This document shows, piece after piece, positions 32,199 through 43,400 of a stretch of 64,000 bases of DNA; the first letter of the stretch is position 1, and each line of letters begins with the position of its first letter. This DNA is from Panicum virgatum (taxonomy: Eukaryota > Streptophyta > Magnoliopsida > Poales > Poaceae): contig NC_053140.1 of NCBI RefSeq assembly GCF_016808335.1, positions 32,852,586 through 32,916,585 on the forward strand. The letters run 5' to 3'. Below the pieces are notes generated by a model. The model saw only the letters and a list, made by a program, of their open reading frames with translations, did no database searches and was not told the DNA's origin. Both the position numbers and the translations under genes were made by a program.

Positions 32199-33690
32199 GC
32201 TGCTGGGGTACGCGAAAGCCGCTGCACCTCCCCGCGTCTAGATGCCGAGGGAGCAGATATTTGCTTCTTGCTGCTCGCCGAGCTCCTGCAAAGAACCACT
32301 ATGCTTCTCTTGTCGATGGCTCCTTGCGATGTGGTCCGTAACATGGCGCGATTTTATCCAAAACGATGGGGGCGACCCCACCATATCTTATTAAGAGAAA
32401 GCGACCATGGCTTCTCCGTCCGTGAAAATACCTCCCGAATCCTGACCCATGCCCACAAAAACATAGCGAGGAGAATTTTTTACTCCTGCACTGTCAGTCA
32501 AAAAATCCATCCCCATAGGAGATCAAACACCGGCCAGCAGGGGCTCTACTTGAGCGCTGCTAGCCAGTCGGCCAGCAGGCTGTTCGATGCGATTTTATTA
32601 TCCATATGCAGGGATTATTGTTTGACCGTAGGGCAACCATAAAAGTAGAGATAGGCTACAGGTCGGTGACATCAGGCGGAGAGAAAGGATGAGAAATTTT
32701 ATTTGACTGACAAGCCGGTCCTCCAGTTAATTGTCCTTCCAACAAAACACAAAAATAGAGCCACATTCCATCTGGGTACCCCTAATTTATGGTCAACCGT
32801 ACGGGAGGCTCCCGTACGGTCGATTTCCCGGCAGTATTTTTTTTCGTTTTTAGAAATTTTTTTGTCGTTTTCTGAGAAAAATAAATTCAGACATTTTTTC
32901 TGAGTCAAATAATTTTTCAAAGTGAAAAATTGGTGGGTAGAAAAAAATTCAAGAAAAAAATTGGTGAGATAAAAAAAATTTACGAGGAAAATTTTGACAG
33001 AGAGAAATTTATCAAATGGAAAAAACAAAAAATGTACATCCAAAAAAAACTCGTCTATTATTTTTTTTAAAAAAAAATGTATGAAAAAATGGATCTGGGC
33101 AGGGCGGCGCTGGTGGCGAGCGCCGCCGCCCCTGCCGGCGCACCGCGCCTCCCGCCGCCGCTCGCACCGCCGGACCCGCCATTTGCCGCCGGCGAGCTCC
33201 GCGAGCTGCTGGAGGGCCCCCCGCTGGGCTGCATGGTGACAGGCCCGGGGAGTCCCGGGAGGGCGCGGGGGCTTCTAGATCTGGGCGATTCGGGTTCCCT
33301 CATGCACCCGCGGCAGATCTAGGTCGACCGGGCCCGTGCGGCGCCGCGAGTCACCGGATCGTCGCCGGAGACGGCCCCCCGGAGGCAGGCTGCGGGGCTC
33401 CGGTGGCCGGTGGGGGGTGGTCAAGCCCTAATCTGGGTTTGGGAATGGAGATTTCTGTGTCTTTTGTCTCCCGGGATTTGACTGGTTTTTTAATGAGACA
33501 CACAAGCCGGGGAAGGGGGAAGGAGAGAAGGGGAGGGAGTAACGCGGAAGGGGTAGACGGGGCAGTCGACCGTGAGTTGTTGAGTCTGCGGTCAACCGTA
33601 GATTCAGCTTCCCGATTCCATCTCTCGAACCAAATATGTAAATAGAACCGTTTCAATCCTAAAACTAGAAATTGAGCCATTCCATCCTAA
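32199..33690. other. Intergenic region with GC-rich gene-like island
   Basis: A/T-rich sequence with runs like AAAAATTGGTG at about 32900-33060 is followed by a GC-rich island (33090-33420). The island has overlapping open frames (plus 33092-33322, minus 33303-33067) but no recognised domain. The phrase GGTCAACCGTA occurs at both ends (about 32791 and 33590). A captured gene fragment in a DNA transposon is possible. A perfect hairpin (11-bp arms, 1-nt loop) sits at about 32798-32820. Confidence 0.35.
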
Positions 33691-33931
33691 CTCACTCTCC
33701 AACCAAAAGCTACCTAATTCTATCAAGTTAAAAATTTAAAATGTTAGCTGTGCTTGTTCAGTCTTTTGCAAAATACAACAAGCCGAGTCGAGCCGAGCTG
33801 ACCGAGTGATGAGCCGAGCGAGCTAGCTGTAGTGCCGTGCTGCTGAGTCCTGGCTCGTGAGTCGGGAGTCGTGAGACACTCCAGTCTCGCCTTGCCTTGG
33901 TTGCTGAGGGCCTGAGGCCCGCGTCCATGCT

Positions 33932-35623
33932 ATGCGCGGGAACCTCCCGTCCGCCGCTGCTGCCGCCGCCGCCGCGTCCAGCAATGGTGCCGCCCTCCCT
34001 CTCTCCTTCTCCCACACGAAGCAGCTCCACGCGCGCCTCATCCTCGCCTCCCCCGCCTCCTTCCCCGCCGACCTCCGCCTCCTCCTCCTCCGCTCCTACG
34101 CCGCGCGCGGCGACCTCGCCTCGGCCCGCCGCCTGCTGGACGAGGCGCCCCGCCCGGCCTCGCCGCTCCTCTACAACGCGCTCATCCGCGCCCACGCCCG
34201 CCGCCTCGACCTCCCCGCGGCGCTCGCGCTCTTCGCCCGCATGCGCCGCTCCGCCACCCCGCCCGACGCGCGCACCTTCGCCTGCGTCCTCCGCGCCTGC
34301 GCCGACTGCTCGCGCCCGGGCGCCCTCAAGGTCGTGCATGGCGTCGCGTCATCCCGCGGCATGTGCCCGCATCCGGTCGTGGGGAGCGCGCTCGTCAGCG
34401 GGTACGCGAAGCTTGGCCTCTTGGACGATGCTCGCCGCGTGTTCGATGGATTGCGTGAGCCGGACTTGGTTCTCTGGAACTCCATGATGTCTGCGTATAG
34501 TTACCGGGGGATGTGGCACGATGGTCTACAGATGTTTTCGGCAATGCGGAGAGCTGGGGAGCAGCCGGATGGGTATTCAATGGTTGCCTTAGTCTCATGC
34601 TTCTGGGATCTGGAAGCACTTGCATTTGGTGAAGCGGTTCACGGATTGTGTGTCAAAGGGGGTTTTGACTCCGGGCACCATGTGAGAAGTGCACTTGTTT
34701 CCATGTACATGAGATGTGGGTGCATGGAATCTGGCCAAAGCTTGTTTCATAACCTACCAGATGCGGATTTAGTTACCTGGTCATCACTGATTACTGGGCT
34801 ATTGCAAACTGGCAAGTACATGGAGTCATTTGATTTGTTTCGACAAATGTGCTTTACTGGGAGAAGGCCTGACAGAATATTGATTGCTAGTGTTCTGTCA
34901 GCATGTGCTTCTACAACTGCTATCAGTTGTACCAGGGAGGTCCATTGTTATGTGCTCAGGCTTGGAGCCGATAATGACATTAGAGTCTCATCTTCACTAA
35001 TGGATGCTTATGCAAAATGTGGTTTCGCTGAGCTCGGGTATTGTGTGTTCTGCCAAATACCTAATAAGAATTCAGTCATGTACAACACAGTCATATCAAA
35101 CCTTGGATCTCATGGTTTTGCAACTAAGGCCATTGAAGTCCTTGATGAGATGGTCAATGATGACCTCAGGCCTGATAGTGCTACCTTCTCTGCTTTACTT
35201 GCTGCTTGTTGTCATGTGGGAAACTTGGTGGAGGGATGGAAGTTGTTCAGGAGAATGAGGGATGAGTTTGAGATAGTGGTTGAAATGGAGCACTATGTGT
35301 ACATGGTGAGGCTTCTTGCAACGTTTGGCCAGCTGAAGGAGGCATATGATCTTATACAAACAATGCAAATACAACCAGATTGTGGTGTGTGGGGTGCATT
35401 GCTTTGGGGTTGCTGTGTCCATCGTGATTCCAGCCTTGGCAGGATTGTTGCTCAAAAGCTTGTTGAATTCAATCCAGACAAAGCTACTTACAGAGTCCTG
35501 CTCTCAAACCTTTATGCCTCACAAGAGATGTGGTGGGATGCTGAGGAGATTAGGGATGAATTATCAAAGGAAGAAATGTATAAGAACACAGGGATAAGTT
35601 GGGTTGGTGAAGTAAAGAAATGA
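33932..35623 (+). CDS. Pentatricopeptide repeat protein, PLS class with E domain
   Basis: An intron-less 563-residue protein. PPR proteins bind organellar RNA sequence-specifically and support editing, splicing or stability in mitochondria or chloroplasts. Successive PPR units are visible, for example PLLYNALIRAHAR (about residue 76), VVGSALVSGYAKLGLLDDARRVF, DLVLWNSMMSAYSYRGMW, VRSALVSMYMRCGCMESG, DLVTWSSLITGLLQTGKY, VSSSLMDAYAKCGFAELG and RPDSATFSALLAACCHVG. About residues 483-558 form the E domain (GVWGALLWGCCVHRD, then YRVLLSNLYASQEMWWDA). There is no DYW deaminase domain, so this is an E-subclass member. The alanine-rich N-terminus may be part of an organellar targeting peptide. The start is the first in-frame ATG, although an out-of-frame ATG lies 5 nt upstream. 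GC content falls sharply from 5' to 3', typical of grass genes. The frame is intact. Confidence 0.95.
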   Translation: MRGNLPSAAAAAAAASSNGAALPLSFSHTKQLHARLILASPASFPADLRLLLLRSYAARGDLASARRLLDEAPRPASPLLYNALIRAHARRLDLPAALALFARMRRSATPPDARTFACVLRACADCSRPGALKVVHGVASSRGMCPHPVVGSALVSGYAKLGLLDDARRVFDGLREPDLVLWNSMMSAYSYRGMWHDGLQMFSAMRRAGEQPDGYSMVALVSCFWDLEALAFGEAVHGLCVKGGFDSGHHVRSALVSMYMRCGCMESGQSLFHNLPDADLVTWSSLITGLLQTGKYMESFDLFRQMCFTGRRPDRILIASVLSACASTTAISCTREVHCYVLRLGADNDIRVSSSLMDAYAKCGFAELGYCVFCQIPNKNSVMYNTVISNLGSHGFATKAIEVLDEMVNDDLRPDSATFSALLAACCHVGNLVEGWKLFRRMRDEFEIVVEMEHYVYMVRLLATFGQLKEAYDLIQTMQIQPDCGVWGALLWGCCVHRDSSLGRIVAQKLVEFNPDKATYRVLLSNLYASQEMWWDAEEIRDELSKEEMYKNTGISWVGEVKK

Positions 35624-35704
35624 TAGTTAGCATCAGTCACTGAAAAGCATGTAGATATCAAGTACTCCATTTTCAAAAGGTAATGTGCGGTTTGAACTAA
35701 TGTG

Positions 35705-35920
35705 TTCTCCAAAGTCACACTTTGACCATGAATATCTTGTATATTATAATGTTTATTACCATAAAATTGACATCATATGAAAGTGTTTCCAAATACAAAT
35801 CCAATGATATCAAATTTTTATGGTATTATGTATAAATTATTGGACTACATATTGGTCAAAAGGTTAAAATGTTTGAATATTGGATTGTGTGTGCCCCTTA
35901 TATTGTGAGATGGAGGGGAG
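35705..35920. mobile_element. Stowaway MITE, left end missing
   Basis: The right terminus, read in reverse complement, is CTCCCCTCCATCTCACAATA, followed by TA at 35921-35922. The interior (TTTGACC, ATTATGTATAAATTATTGG) has Stowaway character. No matching left terminal repeat is found. It lies about 80 bp 3' of the PPR stop codon and may be in its 3' UTR. Confidence 0.6.
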
Positions 35921-35924
35921 TAGA

Positions 35925-36162
35925 TATGATTATATGAACTATGTATTGTAATATTATTATGTTCTAGTAGAGAAATTCTTCTAACCCATTGAAATGTTGT
36001 GCTTGTAAAATTTTAGCTTCGTATGTTCTTTACTCTATCCTCAGTTATAATCATGCAAATAGTTTGCATGCTTGAAACTGCTTACATGTTTGTTGTGGGA
36101 TAAACTAAAATTTGGAGCACTAAGGGCTTGTTTGGATGAGACCCTAAGCCAGGCAAGCAATC
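35925..36162. other. Intergenic, ends in a short MITE-end fragment
   Basis: AT-rich sequence ending in AGGGCTTGTTTGGATG at about 36123-36138, a common grass MITE terminal phrase, interrupted by the Copia LTR that starts at 36163. Confidence 0.4.
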
Positions 36163-36372
36163 TGTTAGAATTGTATATGTGTGTGTGTGAGGGGCCCAGG
36201 CGTGTATTGCACGTGGGCTAGGGCCGGCTATTGTGCCGAGCCTAGCTGGTTAGGATGGGTAGGGATCCCTGATTGGTATATTCTATAAACCTCTCTAGGG
36301 CCTGTCTATATATGTAACACATCTGTTAAATCCTAATCAAGCAACCATTCCACGCAATCTCTATTGCATTCA
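36163..36372 (+). repeat. Short Copia 5' LTR, 210 bp
   Basis: Starts TGTTAGAATTG and ends GCATTCA, directly followed by the primer-binding site TGGTATCAAGAG (36373-36384) resembling the initiator-Met type. A TATA-like CTATATATG lies at about 36307-36315. Only this LTR and about 240 bp of interior survive, since the Tat element starts at 36612. Confidence 0.75.
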
Positions 36373-36414
36373 TGGTATCAAGAGACCAGGATCCTCACGA
36401 TCCCGCTTCCGCTC

Positions 36415-36611
36415 TCTAGCGCGCTCCTCGCGCTGCTAGCGCGCGAGGCCGCCCTCGAACGCACTAGCCAGGCCGAGTAGGACGCCGCCGCGGCCTCCCA
36501 GCAGCGCGACGCCGCGGCCACCCACGCGCATGTTGCCCTAGATCGCGCTGCGCACGAGCGCAAGGCCGCCGCCGATGCGGACGAGGACGACACACACTCC
36601 ATCTCCACATG
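36415..36611 (+). pseudogene. Copia gag N-terminal remnant
   Basis: A plus-strand frame of alanine-rich character (ALLALLAREAALERT, then a TAG, then DAAAASQQRDAAA and ADADEDDTHSIST) follows the short Copia LTR. It is cut by the Gypsy insertion at 36612, and no continuation is evident after 51342. Assignment as gag is by position. Confidence 0.4.
36607..36611. repeat. Target-site duplication ACATG, left copy
   Basis: Immediately precedes the TG of the left Gypsy LTR and is identical to 51338-51342. Confidence 0.93.
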
Positions 36612-37814
36612 TGTCGGTGTCCTGACCCCGCGGTCTAGCACCAACTAGTGAATATGCTGCGTGTTCCGGTCTCCAGATGGTTGATGCAAGAAGAAAGACA
36701 ATGACACCGGGTTTATCCTGGTTCCGGCCGATGAGGCCATACGTCCAGCAGAGGAGTGTGCACTGTATTACTTTCACCGAAGTGCTCGTAGTAGGGGGTA
36801 CAAGCTGAGGCGAGAGAGGGAGAGAAGCTCCTAGGTCTCAAGGTGTACTAGGAGTGATTGAGGCGAGTGCCAATATCGGTGGAGTGAGTACGTGCGTTCT
36901 TGTGGTTCTTTTTCCTTCCGTTTCCCCTCCCCCTTTTATAGGCTCAAGGAGGAAGGGTTACATGCATGGGGGATCAGTGAGGTCGTCTACTTCTCCCCCC
37001 ATGGTCCGGAGGAGAACAGTGGGTCTTCCCTGCCGCCGAGCGCTGTGTAGCATGGCATAAGTCGTGGTCATCGTCCTTGCGAATCCTTGCGCCCATGCCC
37101 GGAGCGCGTCCCTATCCTGTGGCGCCAAGCGATGGCGTGGTGATAGCTGTAGAAGTGCGCAGAGCCCTACGACGGATGTGGTGGGGCGTCGAGGGTGCTG
37201 AAGACTCCGGTCTTTCCCTGGTCAAAGGCTGTACTATGTCCGAGGGTTGCCGCCCACGCCCGCCGAGGGTCATACAAGGGAAAAGTACACAAGGTGGGCA
37301 GCACAGTGGCGGACGGTGACAGGCAAGTCCGTACTGTGCGTCGTAGACCTGCCCCGCGCCGGGAATAGCGGCACAGTGGCAGGTGCAGGTTGAGGAGACG
37401 CCGGTCACGTTCGCTGTGTGGCATGGTGGCCGACGCCAGCTGACGCCGCCCGACACCGTCTGACACCCGCCCCATGCCGCGGAGTAGTTGGCGAGTAAAT
37501 GCGCCCTGTCCCGTCGGGCGGTTGGGCCGCCACCTCAGTCTGCCGAGGGGGGCTCGAGCAAGGCGGAGTTTCCCCCGTGCCGAGGGCTCGCGCAGGACTC
37601 GGCTGAGGGAGCCTCGAGCAAGGCAGAGATCGCTCCGCGGCTGGTGAGGCCTCGGATGGGACGTACTGTGGCGTTGGTCCGTAGGCCAAGTGTGTACTTC
37701 GAGATTCTCGTGCTCGAAGAGAATTTGGGCCACATGCTGGGCTGTGTTTTGCGTCGTTATTTGGGGGTTGTTTTAGTCCTAGGTTAGGGTGCCCCATAGT
37801 TATGGTATCCGATA
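36612..37814 (-). repeat. Gypsy 3' LTR, 1203 bp
   Basis: Starts TGTCGGTGTCCTGAC and ends TATCCGATA (the terminal CA has become TA). A minus-strand TATA box, TATAAAAG, is at 36933-36940. It has a single copy of the 83-bp segment that is duplicated in the other LTR. Confidence 0.93.
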
Positions 37815-40284
37815 GTAGCCCCGAGCCTTTGGTCGAGTTAGAGGACTCGCCCAGGAGTTGTTTGGCGATTTTACTTCTTGATGTGATCGATCGGCAGAGC
37901 GCTCCCTACGCGATGTGATGACTCGTCGGTCGGGGTAGTGCGCCTGTGGGAAAAGCACTCCGAGGTGCGCGCCCCTCCTTGTTTTGTCTCAGTGACAAGA
38001 CGCGTCATCGCGCTGAGCAGGTCAGGGTCATGATGGCGCTTGCTGCCCTGTGGGTAGTGCTGGCGCCATGCTGTCCGATGCACAGGGTCTCAGTTCTGCC
38101 CCTGTTGGTCGCCTCGTAGCGCGCCGTTCGAGGACAGTCGGGCGGTGCCTGATGCCACGCTGCTTGGTGCGCAGTGGCTCGGCTTGATTTCGTTCAGTCG
38201 CTTCACGGCGCGCTGAGTGAGGGCATCTTTTGCTTGTGGGGCGCTGTGCCTCCACGGGTGCTACAGACCCCGCCCACGTCGTGAGCTAAGGCTTAGCGCC
38301 CAATGAGGCTATAAATAGGGGTCCGGGGACTCCCTTGCCTCTCCAGCTCCCCCGCTTATGCTCCTAACCTCCCTCTAAATTGTAATGTTTCCTTCCGATT
38401 CCCTTGTCGACCCCCGGACTGGGTGGTTCCACATCCTTAAGTTTTGAGGCTAGAAGAATGCTTGCGAGCGGTGGGCGAATGCTGGAGAGGGCATGCTTAC
38501 CATCCCTCGGCTTCAGTGGAATCAGCAGAAGAACATCGGGCCCGTGGAGGGTCGACTTCTGTGATGTTCCCCAGCCTGTAGGGATGGCGAAACGTCTCGG
38601 GCGCGGGGGCGGTGCCAGGTTTCGTCGTCGTTCTGCACAACGTCCTCGTCGGCGACATGACGGCTCTCGGAGAGGTGGCGTTCGAGGGTGTTGTCTGCCA
38701 GCTTGACCCCCCGTAAGGTGTTTGGTGGAGGGGAAGCCAGAAGAAGGCTTGCAAGAAGGGCATCCCTTCGGACCCGTGCGGTCTGGAGATTGCTTCTCGT
38801 GCTTTTTTCGTAGTCCGGCCGAAATGTCGGCCAAGGACTTGGTGTCCTTTATAGGCGGCCGCTCCTCCCCAAGATAGAAAAGATTGCCACGTAAGTGGCA
38901 ATGCGTTTGTATCTTTCGACGGCCTCGAGCCGATAGCCCTTTGTAATCTTTGTTTGCAAGAAGCAATGAAGCCTTTATTTCTTTGGCGCGGTTTGCTTTT
39001 TGCCTATTTACTCGGGGTTTTGTCCCTCAAGTTTTGTGAAGTTCTTTCTGAGGGGGCGCGTCAGCGCACCCGTGGGTGTAGCCCCCGAGGCCTTGGAGGA
39101 GTGGGATCACTCCTCCAAGGGCTATGAGCATCGTGTTTGTACGGTTAACTGGGTAGTAGGGCCTCTCAGCGTACGTTTCAGCCGGCCTCGGCATTATTTC
39201 AGCCAGCATCGACATTCAGCTGGAAATGCGACCCGTGCTTCCTTTGGACCAATTCACATGGCCCACCGAGCGTGCAAGGGGGTATGTCTGACACGTAGGA
39301 CTTCACCGCCGGGTGGGAGCCGGCTCAATCGAGGGAGTGGCTCTTGTCGAGACGTGCGAGGAGCCCCCGAGCCCCAGCCCACGTGAGGGCGATCAAGGGG
39401 GACCCTCGTCTTGTTAGTTCGACCCTCGGTCAACCTTTCCGCAAGGTGGAGGGGTGAAACAAACCATGCTACCCTTGCCCGGGCCGCGAGTCATGGATGC
39501 TTCGATGAGCTGTTAATGGGTGGTCCGAGCGAACGTCCGTGCCCCGTTCGGTGGGGGTCGGCTCATGGTCCGGAGACACGTTCCGTAAAGCGCTCACAGA
39601 GGTTCGCTAGGCAGGGCTCGGACCCGTTCGATTGGGTCTGAGGGCTCGATGCTCTCCCTCGATGGGATCCCTCGTACTAGCTGCCTCTGTCCGGCCTCGA
39701 ACACAACGTTGGGCATCTTGAACTCCGCATTCGAGGCTTAGGCTTTGTATGAGCGTGCCCAGATTGCCCCTAACTCTGTTGATCTGGGGCGGCTGTTTCG
39801 AACCCTCGGCGGGTTAGCCTTCGAACCTCTGATCAGTGGGGCTTGGAATGGCCGTTCCTTTGGTGGTAAGGAATCCTCCGGAGGGGAATATTCCATCACA
39901 GTTCCCGGCGTGGCATGCGGTGCCGTGGAGTAATGCGCGTCGTGGCCCGATGCGTGCAGGGCGGGTGCGCCTTTTGAGGCGTCGCCCTCGGGCATTCAGA
40001 ACGGCGCGGACGGCCGCAGGGTGATGGGACGCCATCAACAGTGCGCATGCGCCGCTTCGGAAACCGTCCCGCAATAATTATCGCGCCCGTGCGTGTGCTC
40101 CCGCGATCGTGGGGCCCAGCTGGCAGCGTCAGCGGTATCTACCGCATTGAATGTGGCGGATTTGGAACCACCACGGCGAATCCGCCCCCTGCCATGGTTA
40201 AATAGAGAGGTACAAGCGGGGCAGTTTGGCTTACCTTTGCCGTTGCCTTCTTCCTTCTCTCGCCGTTCTTCGCTCGAGCAAACT

Positions 40285-40287
<3 letters not shown>
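37815..40287. other. Long non-coding 3' region of the Gypsy element
   Basis: GC-rich sequence between the 3' LTR and the antisense gene. Next to the LTR the minus strand reads AAAGGCTCGGGGCTAC, a weak polypurine tract. A plus-strand TATA box lies at 38310-38318. Several overlapping frames on both strands (for example 38364-38966) have no recognisable domain. This region probably serves as 5' flank and leader of the antisense gene. Confidence 0.5.
38310..38318 (+). promoter_or_regulatory. Plus-strand TATA box inside Gypsy element
   Basis: TATAAATAG in a GC-rich context, followed about 30 nt later by a pyrimidine-rich stretch (CCTCTCCAGCTCC). It faces the antisense gene that begins at 40422. 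A weaker TTAAATAG candidate lies closer, at about 40198. Confidence 0.45.

Positions 40288-40362
<75 letters not shown>
40288..40362 (+). repeat. (GA)37 microsatellite in the antisense-gene leader
   Basis: 75 nt of uninterrupted GA, ending 59 nt before the ATG at 40422. It lies between the TTAAATAG candidate promoter and the start codon, so it would be in the 5' UTR. Reading frames through it give only Arg-Glu repeats. Confidence 0.95.
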
Positions 40363-40363
<1 letters not shown>

Positions 40364-40421
40364 AAGTGCACCTTCTTCCCGTTCGGGCGCCCCCTCTTTC
40401 TCGTTCCTCTCCACTGTCGCC

Positions 40422-43400
40422 ATGGTGAAGCCAGTGATGGAAGACCCAGTGCCCTGGGGCCGGTCCACCACCGACGTGCCATATTTGGAGACCCTGGTCG
40501 CCGCCGGACTCCTTCCAGCGATCACCGATCCCGCGCGCCCGGAGTGGATTGCGCCAGGATCAGATGCGGAGCCGAGGCCCCCGAGCGGCTACATCGCAGC
40601 TTGGCGCGGCTCCACGAGCGGGGTTTCGGCGTTCCCGCCGGCCGCTTCGTCCGGGCACTCTGCCACCACTACGGGGTGGAGTTGCATCACTTCGCCCCCA
40701 ACGCCATTTCGCAGGAGGTGGTCTTTGTCGCCATCTGCGAGGGCTACCTGGGGATCCAGGCGCACTGGGACTTGTGGAGGCATCTGTTCCAGGGTGAACT
40801 CTACACCGGGTCCATCTCGCAGTGGGTGCGGAGGCCCGTTCGCGCCGGAGGCTTGACACTCCATCTGCGGGGGTCCAGGAAAGACCTCTACATCCCCTGC
40901 AAGATGACGTCGAACAACCGCGAGTGGGACCAAAGGTGGTTCTATTTGCGGAACGACGGCTGTCGGCTCCCGGCGTACACCGGAAGGGTGCTGACAGAAA
41001 AGCCGGACGCTTGGGGGTAAGGGATGTCGCCCCTCGAGTGCCAGGCGAGGCTCAAGGTGTACATTGACGTGCTCCAGCGTCTGGCGGGCATGGGACTGAC
41101 CACGGCCATCGTCATCGCCAACTTCCACCAGCGGAGGGTGCTTCCCCTCAAGGAGAGGAAACTTCCTCTTTTCCAGATGATGGAGAACGCCCCGTTCGAA
41201 GGTACCCGGATGATGGAGGAGTTCCTATCCGACGATGTGTCCGCTCAGCGAGCGGGGCGGGCGGTGTCCCAACCCCCGAACAACCTCGCAGACTATTGGA
41301 GGGTCTCGATGCGCCCCGACGCGGGGTACATCAACGTGGTAAATCTCGTTCCCAGCCCTCGGCGAAGACATTGTTTTTCCTTTCATAATCTGGGCCCTGT
41401 TCACAGGGGGTGCGTGTCCAGGGCTACTCCTCGGATCCTCCACTCCCAGAAGTTCGAGCCGCGAACCGTGATCTCGCGGAGAGGAAGAAGAAACGGAAGG
41501 ACGCGGAGAAGCGGCGTCAAGAGAGGAAAAGGAAGGACAAGGAGGCGAGGGAGAAAGAGAACCGGGCGCGGGAGAAGCAAGGCAAGCTGCTTATCCCAAC
41601 GCCCGACTCCACGCCTGAGCCGGAGTCCTCGGCCTCGGCAGAGGTTGAGGTTGACTACTCGGCGCTGCCCGACCCCAACACGGAAGGGGTCGAGGGCCAG
41701 TCGCCGGGCCAGCAGGAAGTTGGCACCGAGCCCCCGGCGCAGGCCGAGGGCAGGGATACGCGTGCGCCGTTGCCGGAGGAGGGGCCGCCCGCGCGGTTGA
41801 ACGCGGAGACCCTCGAACGGGCGCCACCGCCGAGGCACCAGACCGGCCCTGGCGCAGCGCCCGGCGATCGCTCATCAGGAGCCGGTGGGTCGGCGCGGGC
41901 CCCGAAGAGCGGCTCGAAGAAACGCAAGTTGGGGCCCGCCTCGGGGTAAGTTTTCTTCCACTCGTTTTCTCGATCTAGCCTACCACCTTTGTTTTCGTTG
42001 GCTTGATTCGTCCCTTGCTCGACTCAGCATGAAAGTCTCCACTGCTCGGGTTCCTTCGCTGGCGCCCACCAATGCCCTCAAGATGGGGAGGTCCGCGACG
42101 CCTGGCACGGCGACACAACCCCCGAGCGGGGGGCCTCGTTGGCGGAGGAGATCGCCGAGGAGCTCCGGGCGGCGATAGCCCGGGGGGCTGCGTCGGCCCG
42201 CACGCAATTGGGCGTGAGTGACACCGGTCGGCATGGCTCAGAGGACGCCATCCGGCCAGGCACCGAGGGGGAAACCGGCCGAGGTGCCGAGGGATAGACC
42301 GGCCGAGGCGGTGAGGAGGATGCCGCCCGCCCGGCACTGGTGGAGAGGAAAGGACCGACGGGGCTGCGCCGGCGCAGCCCGTTGGTCAGGTGGAGAGAGC
42401 AAGCCCCGTCCCGGGGCCCACGGAGGCCAGGGACGAGGGAGCCACGGTGGTGGAGTCGGTGGTGCAGCCGGTGCTGCGGCCGGCTCCAGAGGTGGTGCCG
42501 GTGGTGGAGATGCCGCCGGAAGACGAGCCGGAGGTGATGGCGTTGAGGCAGTCCGAGGGCCCGGAGTAGATTGCCTCGAGCACCGCCCCCGACGGTGCCG
42601 GCGTTGCCCCTTCTTCCGAGTGGGCGATGGTCCAGTACGGGGGCGCCTCGGATTTTAGTCACAACGAGCAGGAGGAGGAGGAAGTCTGGAAGGCGCAATA
42701 CGAGGTTGGTTCCCAGATCCAGGCTGCCCTCGACCGCGCCTTACAGCTCCATAAGACGACGGATTTCCAAATCAGCAGTGTAAGCGCCCTTCCCCAGAGC
42801 TCGTCTTTTTCTGCTCACATTTATATATATCCTCTGCTCACACCCTTCGCTCGCAGCGGCTGAAGGAAATCTCACGCGTCAAGAGCGCCGAGCTAGCCCG
42901 ACAGTACTCCAAGGTGCAATGGCTCGAGCAGTGGAACACCAATCTGATCGCGCGGCTGGGCGAGGCGAACACCTTGGTGTCCGATCTGGGGGCGCAAGAT
43001 CGTGTGCGGAAGGAGGAGCTGGCCCGAGCCATCGAGGAGCACGACGCCCAGAGGGCCGCGGCGGAGCAGAAGGCCCAAGAGGTCGAGCTTCTCAACGCCG
43101 CGCTGCGGCAGAAGGATGAGGCCCTCGAAGCGAGGGTGGCCTAGTGCGCGCGGCTAGAGGAGACTCGCAAAGCGCAGGCCATCTCCCTTAAGGAGAAGGA
43201 GGCCCTCATCGAGAGGCAGGGAAACACTATCCTCACCTCCGAGATTACCCCCACCACTGCGAACGCGGAGATAGAAGAGGGGAGGAAATGCATCGCGGGT
43301 AAGTACTACGGTTATGTTTTAGTGTACTTGATTTTGCCGAGACTTATCTTTTGCTTCTGCTCAGAGCTACGGAAGAAGGTGTCGTTGGAGACCGCGGCGA

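Noticed and set aside
33897..34487. 196-residue frame overlapping the PPR 5' end
   Set aside because: Pro/Ser/Arg low complexity from GC-rich codons; the PPR frame has clear repeat units. Kept only as an upstream-ATG observation.
38364..38966. 200-residue minus-strand frame in the Gypsy 3' region
   Set aside because: Overlapped by plus-strand frames of equal quality and has no retroelement domain; treated as non-coding.
40226..40420. Arg-Glu repeat peptide encoded by the (GA)n tract
   Set aside because: It is the leader microsatellite; the conserved protein begins at the ATG at 40422 with a recognisable N-terminus.
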